A stretch of 64,000 nt of DNA from the NCBI RefSeq assembly GCF_014195655.1, contig NZ_JACICD010000008.1, positions 62,001 to 126,000 of the forward strand. Reading direction: 5' to 3'. This document shows positions 28,461 to 37,768 of the stretch, in pieces. This DNA comes from Ancylobacter tetraedralis. Its GTDB lineage: Bacteria; Pseudomonadota; Alphaproteobacteria; Rhizobiales; Xanthobacteraceae. Position 1 is the first letter of the stretch; each line of letters starts with the position of its first letter. Under the pieces are notes generated by a model, which searched no databases, had not been told where the DNA came from, and saw only the letters and a program-made list of their open reading frames with translations. Both the position numbers and the translations under genes were made by a program.

Positions 28461-29381
28461 ATGCACGCCATCATACAGGACATCGTTTCAATCTTCTTCG
28501 TCTTGGCGCTGGGTTATCTCGCGGGAAAGCAGACGAAATTCACCCAGGACCAGGCCGGCGGCTTTAACCAGCTCGTGCTGAATTACTGCCTGCCCGCGCT
28601 GCTGTTTTCCTCCATCGCGAATTCCTCGCGCGACACGCTGTTTTCCGACACGCGCACGCTCACGGCCGCGGTGTGCGTGCTGCTCGGCTGGTATATCCTG
28701 GCCTTCGTGGTGGCGAAGGTCGTGTTCGGCCACGATCGGCGGGAGGCCGGCATTGCCGGGCTGAGCGCGGGCGCGCCGACCGTTGGCTTCCTCGGCATGG
28801 CGGTGCTGATGCCGCTGTTCGGCGGCACGGCGGCGCTCAGCGTGGCCATCATGGCGCTGGTGGTGAATGTGGTGCTGGTGCCGCTCGGCATGTTCTTCGT
28901 CGCCCCCGCCGGCACGAGACCGGCCGCCGCCATCCTGCACGCGGTGAAGGAGCCGGTGGTGCTCGCCCCGCTGGCGGCGGTGCTGCTGGTCATCTGCGGC
29001 TTCCGCGCGCCGGAGATCGTGCAGGCGCCGCTGGCGCTGATCGGTCACGCCACGTCCGGCGTCGCCGTTTTCGCGGCGGGGCTGGTGCTGTCGGCGCACA
29101 GGTTCGAGCTGGACCTGGAAGTGGTGTGGAACGCGGTGGTGAAGATCATCCTGATGCCCGCGACCATGCTGGCGGTCGCGCTGTGGCTCGGCATCGCGCC
29201 CGAGAAGGTGGAAGAGGTGGTTCTGCTCGCCGCCCTGCCGCCGGCCTTCTCCGGCATCGTCATCGCCGGCCGTTTCCAGACCTATGTGTCGCCCGCCTCG
29301 TCCACGCTCATCGTCTCGGTGCTCGGCTTCGCCGTGGCGGCGCCGATCTGGATCGCCCTCGTCAAGCACATCGTGGGATAG
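28461..29381 (+). CDS. AEC family transporter (auxin efflux carrier / MdcF type)
   Basis: A 306-residue inner-membrane carrier with about ten helices in two five-helix repeats. The N-terminal half has DIVSIFFVLALGYLAGKQTKF and NQLVLNYCLPALLFSSIA, and the second half has LPPAFSGIVIAGRF, both typical of the AEC (PF03547) family. Bacterial members move malonate, malate or other dicarboxylates. The substrate here is unknown because no metabolic gene is adjacent: hisZ lies to the left (divergent) and hisS to the right (convergent). Confidence 0.88.
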   Translation: MHAIIQDIVSIFFVLALGYLAGKQTKFTQDQAGGFNQLVLNYCLPALLFSSIANSSRDTLFSDTRTLTAAVCVLLGWYILAFVVAKVVFGHDRREAGIAGLSAGAPTVGFLGMAVLMPLFGGTAALSVAIMALVVNVVLVPLGMFFVAPAGTRPAAAILHAVKEPVVLAPLAAVLLVICGFRAPEIVQAPLALIGHATSGVAVFAAGLVLSAHRFELDLEVVWNAVVKIILMPATMLAVALWLGIAPEKVEEVVLLAALPPAFSGIVIAGRFQTYVSPASSTLIVSVLGFAVAAPIWIALVKHIVG

Positions 29382-29400
29382 CGCACGGGGGCACGGAAGA

Positions 29401-29424
29401 CGGCCGGCGGAGACACGCCGGCCG
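29401..29424. terminator. Bidirectional hairpin between AEC gene and hisS
   Basis: A 9-bp perfect stem, CGGCCGGCG with CGCCGGCCG, and a loop GAGACA lie 20 bp past the transporter stop and 8 bp before the hisS stop. No T-run follows on either strand. Confidence 0.5.
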
Positions 29425-29431
29425 GGCCCGT

Positions 29432-31087
29432 TCAGGCCAGCGCCGCGCCATGCGGCACGCCGTGATGGTCGAGCACCTCGCGCACCTTGGCGACAAGCTC
29501 GGCTTCCGCGCAGGCGAACTGAGCCGGGCGGCTCTCGCGCCACTCGGCATTGTCCGCGATGGCCGCGGCGGCCTTGGCGCCCTCGATCAGGTCCTTGATC
29601 TGCACGGTGCCGGCGGCGCGCTCGTCCGAGCCCTGGATGACCACGCACGGCGAGTTGCGGCGGTCGGCATATTTGAACTGGTTGCCGAGATTCTTCGGGT
29701 TGCCGAGATACATCTCGGCGCGGATGCCTTCTTTGCGAAGCTTCGCGACCAGCCCCATGTAATGGGCGGTCTCGTCGCGATCCATCACCACCACGACGAC
29801 TGGACCATAAGCCGGCTTTGCATCGGCGGTATTCAGATAGGACAGCGCCGAGGCGAGGCGCGAGACGCCGATGGAGAAACCGGTGGCCGGCACCGGCTCC
29901 GAGCGGAAACGCCCGACCAAGCCATCATAGCGCCCGCCGCCACCCACCGAGCCGAAGCGGACGGGACGGCCTTTTTCGTCCTTCACCTCGAAGGTGAGCT
30001 CGGCCTCGAAGACCGGGCCGGTGTAATATTCAAGGCCGCGGACGACGGAGGGGTCGATGAGGATGCGGTCGGCATAATTCGCGGCATCCACCAAGGCCGC
30101 AATCTCCTTAAGCTCTTCAATTCCCGCTTTGGCCGTGTCACTGCGGCCGCCGAAGAGCAATTGCAACGCGTCGAACAGGTCGAATTTCTGATCTGGCCTT
30201 ATGTCAACGCGAACTCCATCCGCGATGACATAGCCATGATATTCTGCCGGCTCACCTGAGGCCTTCCGTTTGTTCGCGTCTTCGAACGACGCCAACACTT
30301 CGCGGATGAAGGGAAGAGCGTTTATAAACCGGCAGACAAGGCCGATCCCTTCCTCATCCAGCCCCGCGCCCTTGGTGAAATCCCCGCTCTTGGCCTCCGG
30401 GTTCTCCCAGCGGCCCTCGCCCAACAGGTCGCGGACACCGGCGATGCCCACCTTGTCGAACTTGTCGATGGCCCGCAGCACGGTGAGCCGGCGGCCGGCA
30501 TTGTCCTCGCCCCCTAAGCCGATGGCCTCCAGCACGCCATCCAGCACCTTGCGGTTGTTGACCTTGATCACATAGTCGCCGCGCTGGATGCCGAGCGCTT
30601 CCAGCGTATCCGCCGCCATCATGCAGATCTCGGCATCGGCCGCGACGCTGGGGGCGCCCACCGTGTCGGCGTCGAACTGCATGAACTGGCGGAAGCGGCC
30701 GGGGCCGGGCTTCTCGTTGCGGAACACCCAGCCCGCGCGGTAGGAGCGGAAGGGCTTGGGCAGCTTGTCGAAATTCTCCGCGACATGGCGGGCGAGCGGG
30801 GCGGTCAGGTCGTAGCGCAGCGAAAGCCACTGCCCGTCATCGTCCTGGAAGGAGAACACGCCCTCGTTCGGCCGATCCTGGTCGGGCAGGAATTTTCCCA
30901 GCGCCTCGGTATATTCGATGAACGGGGTTTCCAGCGCCTCGAAGCCATAGAGCTCATAGACCTTGCGGATGGTTTCCAGCATCGCGCGCGTGCCGCCCAG
31001 CTCGGCCGGCCCGCGATCGGCGAAGCCGCGCGGCAGATGCGCCTGCGGCTTGCGGGCCTTGAGTTTCGAGGGCTTGTCCTTGGCCAT
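29432..31087 (-). CDS. hisS: Histidyl-tRNA synthetase
   Basis: A 551-residue class II synthetase. Motif 1 lies near [17 protein letters not shown]. Motif 2 is in [28 protein letters not shown]. The histidine-binding segment [14 protein letters not shown] and motif 3 GFSIGVSRL follow, then an anticodon-binding domain ([13 protein letters not shown]). The [13 protein letters not shown] form of motif 2 differs from the E. coli type and belongs to the divergent alphaproteobacterial HisRS that pairs with an unusual tRNA-His. A basic 20-residue N-terminal tail ([17 protein letters not shown]) precedes the catalytic core. Codon use between about 30060 and 30300 is a little less GC-rich than its surroundings. 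Confidence 0.96.
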   Translation of the reverse strand: MAKDKPSKLKARKPQAHLPRGFADRGPAELGGTRAMLETIRKVYELYGFEALETPFIEYTEALGKFLPDQDRPNEGVFSFQDDDGQWLSLRYDLTAPLARHVAENFDKLPKPFRSYRAGWVFRNEKPGPGRFRQFMQFDADTVGAPSVAADAEICMMAADTLEALGIQRGDYVIKVNNRKVLDGVLEAIGLGGEDNAGRRLTVLRAIDKFDKVGIAGVRDLLGEGRWENPEAKSGDFTKGAGLDEEGIGLVCRFINALPFIREVLASFEDANKRKASGEPAEYHGYVIADGVRVDIRPDQKFDLFDALQLLFGGRSDTAKAGIEELKEIAALVDAANYADRILIDPSVVRGLEYYTGPVFEAELTFEVKDEKGRPVRFGSVGGGGRYDGLVGRFRSEPVPATGFSIGVSRLASALSYLNTADAKPAYGPVVVVVMDRDETAHYMGLVAKLRKEGIRAEMYLGNPKNLGNQFKYADRRNSPCVVIQGSDERAAGTVQIKDLIEGAKAAAAIADNAEWRESRPAQFACAEAELVAKVREVLDHHGVPHGAALA

Positions 31088-31216
31088 GTCGCGCCGTCCT
31101 TCACAAGATACGGCGCGGGTTTAGAGGAGGGAGGGGACGGGGGCAAGTTTCCCGCCGCAACCACTCCTCAAAGATTGTATCTGATGATATTTTCAATCAT
31201 AGGTTGGAGATATCTC

Positions 31217-31549
31217 ATGCTGCCACAGGGCCATCGATCGACCGCTCGCCGGGTCCGCTTGCCGGCGGGCCTGATATTCGCCACCGGGATCGCCCTCCTC
31301 GGCGGCACGCACACCTCCTCGGCGCAGTTTTACCCCTCGCCCCAGCCTTGGCCGCAGGCGCCGCAGATGGTCGCGCCGCCCAGCTATGGAGGGCCGAATG
31401 CCGGCTATGGCGCCCCGCGCCCGCCGATGATGGGAAGCCGCTGCGCCAGCCAGGCCGGCCTGTGCTTCATCACTGGCGCGGCACCGGTCGGCATGCCCTG
31501 CTACTGCCAGATGTCCTTCGGGCCGGTTCCCGGGCAGATTGTGCCCTGA
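31217..31549 (+). CDS. Small exported Pro/Gly-rich protein with conserved cysteines
   Basis: A 110-residue protein: basic start, hydrophobic signal segment (LPAGLIFATGIALLGGTHTSSAQ), then a Pro/Tyr/Gly-rich stretch (PSPQPWPQAPQMVAPPSYGGPN). The C-terminal domain SRCASQAGLCFITGAAPVGMPCYCQMSF has four cysteines in a C-x6-C-x11-C-x-C spacing that could form two disulphides or bind a metal. Many alphaproteobacteria encode small secreted proteins with this ending, but I know no function. GGAGA lies 7 nt upstream of the ATG. Longer in-frame readings upstream overlap hisS antisense and are rejected. Confidence 0.7.
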   Translation: MLPQGHRSTARRVRLPAGLIFATGIALLGGTHTSSAQFYPSPQPWPQAPQMVAPPSYGGPNAGYGAPRPPMMGSRCASQAGLCFITGAAPVGMPCYCQMSFGPVPGQIVP

Positions 31550-31585
31550 CGCGGCCGCGGCGGCGCGCGCCGTCACCGCGATCCG

Positions 31586-33295
31586 TCAGCCGGCCCCCTG
31601 CGGCGCGACGCCGGACGACGGCGCGGGCGGAACTTCGCGCTCCGCCACTCGCGGGTTGAGATCGGTGAACAGAAGATGCGGCGGCACGCCCAGCACAAGC
31701 GCGATCTTGTCCTGGTATTCGCCCTCGACCGGGCTCCGGAGCGCGCTCCACGCGGCCACGCGATCGTCGCTCACCACGAGACGGCTGGCGAGGTCATGCA
31801 CCGCCATTCCCTCGGCATTGGGCTCCAGCCGCGCGGCAAGGCCCACGGCCCAGCGCGGCGTCTGCCGGATGGAGGCCCCGCCGATCAGACTGCCGGCGGC
31901 ACGGCTGGCGGCGAGGATGACCTGATCCGACATCAGCCCCGCCCCGATCGCGACAAAGGCCACGAAGAACGGGCTGAGCGTGGAGGTCTCGGACGAAGGC
32001 CCGGCGCCGGCGATCACCATCAGGCCCGAGCGGAACAGGATGAACAGAAGCACCGCGCAGACCATGCCCTGCGCCGGCTCGATGAACAGATCGGACCATT
32101 TGATCGTGCGGGCCGGCATGATGTGCCAGAACAGGATCTTCAGCATCGCGCCCATGGCGCCGCCGAACACCAGCAGCCACGCCGCGAGATAATCGGGCGG
32201 GCTCAGCAGGAGAAAGCGGGCCACACCGCCGCTGATGTAGTTGTAGTTGCGCAGTTGATTGACCAGATCGAAGCGATGCTGATCGGTCATTCGGTCCGGA
32301 TTGGCGTTGACCGCTGACGATGAAACCGCCCCCACAGCGCCTTGGCTCGGCCGCTGCGCATCAACCGGTGTTCCCGGAGGTGGTGTTCCTTGAGGCGGTG
32401 TCGCCGGAGGAAGCGTGGCGTTGACCGGTGTCGCCGGGGGCGGCGTGGCGGCCGGGGGAGCTCCCGCGCCCACCATGGGCGGCGCTTGCGATACCGATGA
32501 CGGGATCGCCGTCTCACTCAGGGCCCCGCAGTCGAGATCGCTGGCCCGGCTGTCCTTGATAAGCGAGGCGAGTATCGCGGCTTGCGCGCAGAGGGACGTT
32601 GCCTGCACCCGCGCGGCGTCTTGCTTCTGCATCAGTTCGGTAATGAGACGATGATTGAGTCGGGCGATCTGGACGATATCGTCGGAGAAAAGCCCGATAT
32701 AGGCCTGGTCGCCGCCGGGCCGGCCGAACCCGGCGCGGGCCGGCCCGTCAGCGGCCGAACGATTGGCCGCATGCTCCATGTGGTTGACGAAATTCCGGAG
32801 AACGGTGGCGGCAAAGCCGGGGGAATTGGGCGATCCGCTGGAGGGCGGGCGCGAGTGCGACGTCCTGGACAACCCATCGTTCACCGACGCCGACGCGATG
32901 TCGAGGGCCCCATCGAACGGCACGCTGCGCAGGAAGATCCAACACTCCTCCTGCAGGGCGCCCTCATAGCGCGAGCACACGCGATCTGTGCGGCCGAACC
33001 TCTGCGTCTGCGCGTCGAGCAAGCTGCGCCACGCCGCATCGAACTGCGCGCGCAACTCCTTGTATCGTATCACCGTCGCGTCGAGTTGGTCGAGCATTTC
33101 GGCCTGCTCGGTAATCTCGCGCGACTGGATGTTGGGCTGAAAGCTCGCCAGCCGCCCCTGATATTCGATAAAGGCCATCAGCATCGTCACGATGAGCACG
33201 AGGCCGATGCTGATAAAGGCCGCCACGCCGGCGATGATGACCTGGCGCGCCTCGCTCGCAGGCCTGCTCCAAGGCGGTTGAGGAGGTAACACCAT
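31586..33295 (-). CDS. Multi-pass membrane protein with Pro-rich linker and C-terminal HTH-like segment
   Basis: A 569-residue protein I cannot assign to a family. Layout: a transmembrane helix at about 17-43, then a long soluble part with heptad-like stretches (REITEQAEMLDQLDATVIRYKEL). A Pro/Ala/Thr-rich linker follows (about 275-320, repeated PPATP/PPGTP units). Then come three to four hydrophobic helices (about 365-470), including YLAAWLLVFGGAMGAMLKILFW. A cytoplasmic tail at about 497-569 contains LASRLVVSDDRVAAWSALRSP and DKIALVLGVPPHLLF, laid out like a Cro/cI-type helix-turn-helix. Cysteines (VCSRYEG, EECW, LCAQ, DLDCG) are in the presumed periplasmic part. No neighbour explains the role. 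Confidence 0.7.
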   Translation of the reverse strand: MVLPPQPPWSRPASEARQVIIAGVAAFISIGLVLIVTMLMAFIEYQGRLASFQPNIQSREITEQAEMLDQLDATVIRYKELRAQFDAAWRSLLDAQTQRFGRTDRVCSRYEGALQEECWIFLRSVPFDGALDIASASVNDGLSRTSHSRPPSSGSPNSPGFAATVLRNFVNHMEHAANRSAADGPARAGFGRPGGDQAYIGLFSDDIVQIARLNHRLITELMQKQDAARVQATSLCAQAAILASLIKDSRASDLDCGALSETAIPSSVSQAPPMVGAGAPPAATPPPATPVNATLPPATPPQGTPPPGTPVDAQRPSQGAVGAVSSSAVNANPDRMTDQHRFDLVNQLRNYNYISGGVARFLLLSPPDYLAAWLLVFGGAMGAMLKILFWHIMPARTIKWSDLFIEPAQGMVCAVLLFILFRSGLMVIAGAGPSSETSTLSPFFVAFVAIGAGLMSDQVILAASRAAGSLIGGASIRQTPRWAVGLAARLEPNAEGMAVHDLASRLVVSDDRVAAWSALRSPVEGEYQDKIALVLGVPPHLLFTDLNPRVAEREVPPAPSSGVAPQGAG

Positions 33296-33475
33296 TGCAT
33301 GCCCCCGAACGACCCAAGGATGCAGATCGACGCTTCATTTTACCTTAAGTTGTATTTTTGCTCGTTACAAGTCTTGCGCGACCACTCCTTCCCCAGCGGT
33401 GTGAGGCGCTCACATCCGAAGGGGCGGCCCCACCGTCAAGGAGACGGCGGGCGCGTCAAAGCCGATGGGAATCCC

Positions 33476-34288
33476 TCAGGGCCGCAGCCCCGCCGCCAGC
33501 CTGGCCTCGATGGCGTCCAGCACCGGAAGCAGGTCCGCCACCGTGTCGATGACGAAATGCGCGCCCGCCGCGAACAGCGTGGCGGACGCGCGGGCCCGCA
33601 GCGCCGCGCGGTCATCGGGCGCCAGCTGGTCGAGCTCGGCCTTGGACAGGCCCGCCGCATTGCCGGAAAGCGCGAGGCCCACCGTCCAGGTGCCGGCCGC
33701 CAGCCCCTCGGCGATGCCCGGCTCGGTGTCGTCCAGCTTCACGCAGGCCGCCGGCGGCCACACGCCGATATCGGCGAAGGTGCGGTACATCATGAGAGGG
33801 CTCGGCCGCCCGGCGGCGAGATCGCCCGCGCATACCACATTGTCCGGCGCATAGCCGGCGCTGGCCGCCAGCGGCGCCAGCACCTCCAGGATCGGGCGCG
33901 TATAGCCTGTGGTGGAACCGATCTTCATGCCCCGCCGCCGCGCTTCCGCCACCACGTCGAGAAGGCCGGGGATGAGATCGGCGTGGCGCGGGATGACCTC
34001 GACATTCAGCGGCTCGAAAATGGCGAGGACGCGGTCGACATCGGCCTCGGTCGGCGCGGCGCCATGGGCGGCCTGCCAGCGCGCGGCGATGTCCGGGCTG
34101 TGCAGCAGCGCCGCCACATGGTCGCGCTTGGGCAGGCCCATCGGCCCGCGCGCCTCGGGGATCGAGATCGTGACGCCGACCTGCCCGAAGGCCTCCACGA
34201 AGGCGCCCATGGGCGCGCGCGAGCCGAAATCGACGGCCGTGCCGGCCCAGTCGAGAATGAGCGCCTTGAGCGTCGAAGCCTCAGCCAT
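33476..34288 (-). CDS. phnX: Phosphonoacetaldehyde hydrolase (phosphonatase)
   Basis: A 270-residue HAD-superfamily enzyme that splits phosphonoacetaldehyde into acetaldehyde and phosphate. The nucleophile is D13 in ILDWAGTAVD. The Schiff-base lysine is K54 in GPMGLPKRDH, matching K53 of the Bacillus cereus enzyme. GSTTGYTRPILE and AGRPSPLMMYR are also conserved. The ATG giving MAEAS has GGGGAG 6 nt upstream, so the preceding ATG within that sequence is not used. It lies 20 bp after the FAD oxidase gene on the same strand, forming a two-gene phosphonate catabolic unit. No phnW aminotransferase or phosphonate transporter is visible beside it. Confidence 0.93.
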   Translation of the reverse strand: MAEASTLKALILDWAGTAVDFGSRAPMGAFVEAFGQVGVTISIPEARGPMGLPKRDHVAALLHSPDIAARWQAAHGAAPTEADVDRVLAIFEPLNVEVIPRHADLIPGLLDVVAEARRRGMKIGSTTGYTRPILEVLAPLAASAGYAPDNVVCAGDLAAGRPSPLMMYRTFADIGVWPPAACVKLDDTEPGIAEGLAAGTWTVGLALSGNAAGLSKAELDQLAPDDRAALRARASATLFAAGAHFVIDTVADLLPVLDAIEARLAAGLRP

Positions 34289-34308
34289 GTCCATCTCCCC
34301 TGTGTGGT

Positions 34309-35424
34309 TCAGTCGAACAGTTCCGCGATCGCCTCTTCGGCGATAGCGAAGCCGGTGGAGGCGCCGGTGCCGCTGGTCACCACCACCAGCCGGATCGCCT
34401 CGTGCGGCCGGTCGATGAAGGCCAGCCGGTCGGCGGCCGAGGCATAGGTGCCGAGCCAGCGCTCGACCACCGGCGGCCGGCGGCCGAACAGCGCGGCATA
34501 TTCGTCGAGGATCAGCTCGTCGACGAATTCCGGCGCGAACGGATCGGGCGTCGCGCCATAATGGTGACTGTCGCCGACGACCAGCGAACCGTCGGCCGAC
34601 TGCACGACGATGAGATGAACGCCATGGGCGAGGTGCTCGGCCTGCTCGGTTTCGAGCCGGCGCCGGAGCGGCTCGGCCTGCGGCAGTTCGGCATAGCCGA
34701 GATAGCGCGCGAGCGAGAGGTCGGTCATGACCGAGCCGGGCAGCCGCCCCGCCGCGGGATCGCTGACGCGCAGCATGTGCAGCTTGCAGCGGGTAACGCC
34801 GTAGAGCTTGAAGCGATCCTCGAACAGCGTGTGGAAATCATCGCCCGGCGCCACCACGATGCGGGCGGCGCTCACCATGCCGCCCGAGGTGACGACCCGA
34901 CCCGGCTCCACCGCCGTCACCGCGCTCTCGCGCCGGAAGGCGACGCCGTTCGACGCCAGCCACGCGGCAAGCTTCGGGATCGCCTGGCGCGACTCCACGC
35001 GCATGTCGTGCGGGCTCCACAGCGCGCCGGAGAGCTCGCCATTCAGCGCCGGCAGCCGGTCGCGCGCCTCGTCCGCCGTCAGCAGTTCGCAGCCCTCGCC
35101 CATTTCGGTCGCCCGGAAGGCTTCCAGCACGGGCAGCGCCTCGGGCCGGCGCACGGCCACGAGCAGGCCGCGATGAATGACCTCGATACCCGCCTGCGGG
35201 GCGACCTCCGCCCAGATGTCGCGCGAGCGCACTGCCCGCCGCCAGCATTCGCCCCGCTGCTGGCCGGTGACGGTGACGAAGCCGAAATTGCGCACGGACG
35301 CGCCGTTCGCCTGAGCATCACGGTCGATCACCACCACCTTGAGGCCACGGCGATGCGCGGCGATGGCGTGCCCGAGCCCGACGACGCCCGCACCGACAAT
35401 GGCGAGATCGTAGCTGTCCGACAT
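34309..35424 (-). CDS. FAD-dependent oxidoreductase, phosphonate-associated (TIGR03364 type)
   Basis: A 371-residue DAO-family flavoprotein. The FAD-binding Rossmann motif LAIVGAGVVGLGHAIAAHRRG is at the N-terminus. RVESRQAIPKLAAWLASNGVAFRRES lies in the middle, and VVTSGTGASTGFAIAEEAIAELF at the C-terminus. The subfamily is known for sitting next to phosphonatase-like genes and is thought to oxidise amino- or N-methyl-aminophosphonates to phosphonoacetaldehyde. Adjacency to phnX (20 bp) supports this, with the enzyme feeding PhnX its substrate. The exact substrate is inference. The upstream gap (35425-35582) has several GGAACGC repeats and no clear promoter. Confidence 0.85.
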   Translation of the reverse strand: MSDSYDLAIVGAGVVGLGHAIAAHRRGLKVVVIDRDAQANGASVRNFGFVTVTGQQRGECWRRAVRSRDIWAEVAPQAGIEVIHRGLLVAVRRPEALPVLEAFRATEMGEGCELLTADEARDRLPALNGELSGALWSPHDMRVESRQAIPKLAAWLASNGVAFRRESAVTAVEPGRVVTSGGMVSAARIVVAPGDDFHTLFEDRFKLYGVTRCKLHMLRVSDPAAGRLPGSVMTDLSLARYLGYAELPQAEPLRRRLETEQAEHLAHGVHLIVVQSADGSLVVGDSHHYGATPDPFAPEFVDELILDEYAALFGRRPPVVERWLGTYASAADRLAFIDRPHEAIRLVVVTSGTGASTGFAIAEEAIAELFD

Positions 35425-35582
35425 GAGACTGTCCCGGTTGGAAACGAAGGATGGAACGCCCGAAGAGGGAACGCTCCAAGTCGAACGCTCCCGGTTGGAA
35501 CGCTCTTAGCCGCTTCGGCCCCACCGCGCCACGCGACCTTTCGCCAAGCCGGGACAATCTGGGGAGCGCCGGGCCCCGCCGC

Positions 35583-37487
35583 TCAATTGGCTGAGGCGGA
35601 GGATTTCGGCAACGGCAGGCCGAGCTGGACGAGATCGGCGCGCACGCGGCGGGCCACGTCCGGATTGGGGAAGAAACGGGCGATCATCATGTCCGGCTCG
35701 CTGCCCCAGGCCGGCGCCGTCTCGATCAGCTTGCGCAAATCGGCACGCGCGGCCTCGGTTTCGCCGGCCAGTTGATCGGCGAGCGCGCGCGCGAGAAGGC
35801 CCGGCGCATAGCCATCGCCCATCAGTTGGTCGGCCGCTGTCGAAGCGGCCCGCGCATCGCCGCGCAGATAGGCGGCAATGACGCGATGATAATCGACCGA
35901 AGGCGGCATGCCCGGCACGGCCTGCGCGGCGCTGGCCAGCATCGCCTCGCCACGCTCCAGCTCGCCCAGCACGATGAGGCGCCCGCCCACGTCGGCCAGC
36001 ACATCGATATCGTAGGGGTTGAGCGACAGCGCGGTCTCGCCGGCGGAAATCGCTGCGCCACGCTCGCCCCGAAAGAAACGCACGTCCATCAGCGCCCGCC
36101 GCGCATAGGCGCTGGTCGGCGCCAGTTCGACCGCCTGTTCGGCGGCGGCCAGCGCCCGGTTCAGGGCCGGTGTCGCGGCCTGCGGGCTGACGCCGTTGCG
36201 CACCTCGTCGAGGCTCAGCTCCGCCAGCAACGCGTAGCCGAGCGCGAAGGAGCCATCCGCCGCCACCGCCTGCTCAAGGCAGCGATGCGCCCGCTCATGA
36301 TCGGCCGGTAGGTAGGATCGCCAGTAGGAATAGGCCATCAGCGCGCAGCCATAGGGCCCGGCCTTGCCCGGCCCGCCCGCCGCGATGACGCGGGCGCGGG
36401 CGCGGGCCTGGATGATGCCGTAGGGCTCCGCGATGGCGGCCATGATGTCGCGCACCAGCGAGGCCTCGGCGATGCCGGTATCGCCGCCGCGGCGGATATC
36501 GTCGAACTCGTGCGACCAGACGATGGTGCCGTCGCACAGGTCGGAGAGGCGCAGCAGCAGCGAGAGGCTGCCATCGTCATGGTTCTCCACCAGCCCGGCA
36601 AGGGCGAAGGCCGAATCGGGCGAGACGCCTTCCGCGCCGCAATGCAGCGCCGGCCGCGCATCGGGACTCGCCAACACGTCCAGCAGGTCGAAGCGGGCCA
36701 ACGCGTCGCGGATGCGCACTTCGATCGCCCGCGCCGCGAAATCGCCCGCCGTCACCGCATGCGCCGCCCCCGTCACCTCGCTGGGCGGCAGCGGCGTGCC
36801 GCCGGTCGAATCGAAGGTGCGCACCTCGACCATGGGTATGCCGAGGCGGTTGGAGCGGTCCAGCGGCTTCAGCATCGCCCCGGCCACCAGCGCCCGCAAG
36901 CCGCCGGGATCCATCACCTCGACCGTCACGCTGGCCACCACCATGAGCAGGAGGAGGGCGAGCGCGGCAATCATCGTCACCCGGCCGAGGCGCAGCCGCC
37001 GGCGGACAGGCCTTTCCGGCAGCACGATTGTTCCAGCGGCCTCCGGTATCGTGGCCTCGGGCACCGGCGCCTCGCTGGCGGGCTCGCCCAACCGGCGGGG
37101 AACGAATTGCGGCACATAGGAGCCGCGCGGCACGGCGATCTCGATTTCGTCGGCCGCCCCGGCACCGGCATAATAGCGCTCCAGCGCCCGTCGCAGCCGT
37201 GTCGCTTCCACGCGCACGATGGGATCGGCCTGCGGATCGAACGAGGCGTCGCGCCCCAGCGCCTCAACGGCGATCGTATAGCCCTTGATCGCCTCGCGGC
37301 GCCCCTCCAGCGTCGCCTCGACGATGAAGCGCAGGATATTGGACAGTTGCGGGGATGAGCGAAGCTCTTCCGATTCCAGCACGCGCGCCAGGGCCCGGCG
37401 CGCGGAATCGGCACGGGCATCCTCCGACGTTCCCTCCGGCGGCACGAGCCCGGCTTCCGTCAGATCGGCTGATGCGCTGTCGGACAC
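35583..37487 (-). CDS. Membrane-anchored winged-helix-like/TPR protein, probable regulator
   Basis: About 634 residues from a GTG start (MSDSASADLTEAG); the exact start is uncertain because no ATG is near. Residues about 37-128 form a domain seen in many TPR and TolB-like proteins (SPQLSNILRFIVEATLEGRREAIKGYTI, FDPQADPIVRVEATRLRRALERYY, VPRGSYVPQF). It is thought to be a winged-helix DNA-binding fold like that of CadC. One transmembrane helix follows at about 172-190 (MIAALALLLLMVVASVTV). The C-terminal part has TPR-like helices (LAAAEQAVELAPTSAYARRALMDVRFF). The plan fits a CadC-like membrane regulator. Target genes are unknown; the divergent aminotransferase is a candidate. Confidence 0.75.
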   Translation of the reverse strand: MSDSASADLTEAGLVPPEGTSEDARADSARRALARVLESEELRSSPQLSNILRFIVEATLEGRREAIKGYTIAVEALGRDASFDPQADPIVRVEATRLRRALERYYAGAGAADEIEIAVPRGSYVPQFVPRRLGEPASEAPVPEATIPEAAGTIVLPERPVRRRLRLGRVTMIAALALLLLMVVASVTVEVMDPGGLRALVAGAMLKPLDRSNRLGIPMVEVRTFDSTGGTPLPPSEVTGAAHAVTAGDFAARAIEVRIRDALARFDLLDVLASPDARPALHCGAEGVSPDSAFALAGLVENHDDGSLSLLLRLSDLCDGTIVWSHEFDDIRRGGDTGIAEASLVRDIMAAIAEPYGIIQARARARVIAAGGPGKAGPYGCALMAYSYWRSYLPADHERAHRCLEQAVAADGSFALGYALLAELSLDEVRNGVSPQAATPALNRALAAAEQAVELAPTSAYARRALMDVRFFRGERGAAISAGETALSLNPYDIDVLADVGGRLIVLGELERGEAMLASAAQAVPGMPPSVDYHRVIAAYLRGDARAASTAADQLMGDGYAPGLLARALADQLAGETEAARADLRKLIETAPAWGSEPDMMIARFFPNPDVARRVRADLVQLGLPLPKSSASAN

Positions 37488-37768
37488 TCGCGAAATCCCA
37501 TGATCCTGCCTTGGCCCGAGGATGAGGACACTTCTGGGCAAAGCAGTGACGCTAGGTGACTCTAGCACGGCTTGCGGCGAGTTGATGGCCGCGCATGCCC
37601 TTAGGGTCAAGGCGCATCGCGCGGGCGCCGGCCATGGCAGAAGGGAAAGTGATCACATCATCATTATTTCTCGTGAGGCCGCCACTGCCCACGCATTATA
37701 CATGACCGAAAGCAAGCATGACGACGAGAGTGGCCCTGCCGAGGGGCCACCTGCACCGGAGCTCACCC

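Noticed and set aside
31160-31216. Promoter TTGTAT-17-CATAGG before the small Cys-containing exported protein
   Set aside because: The -10 match is poor and the implied start would lie too close to the start codon to leave room for the visible ribosome-binding site.
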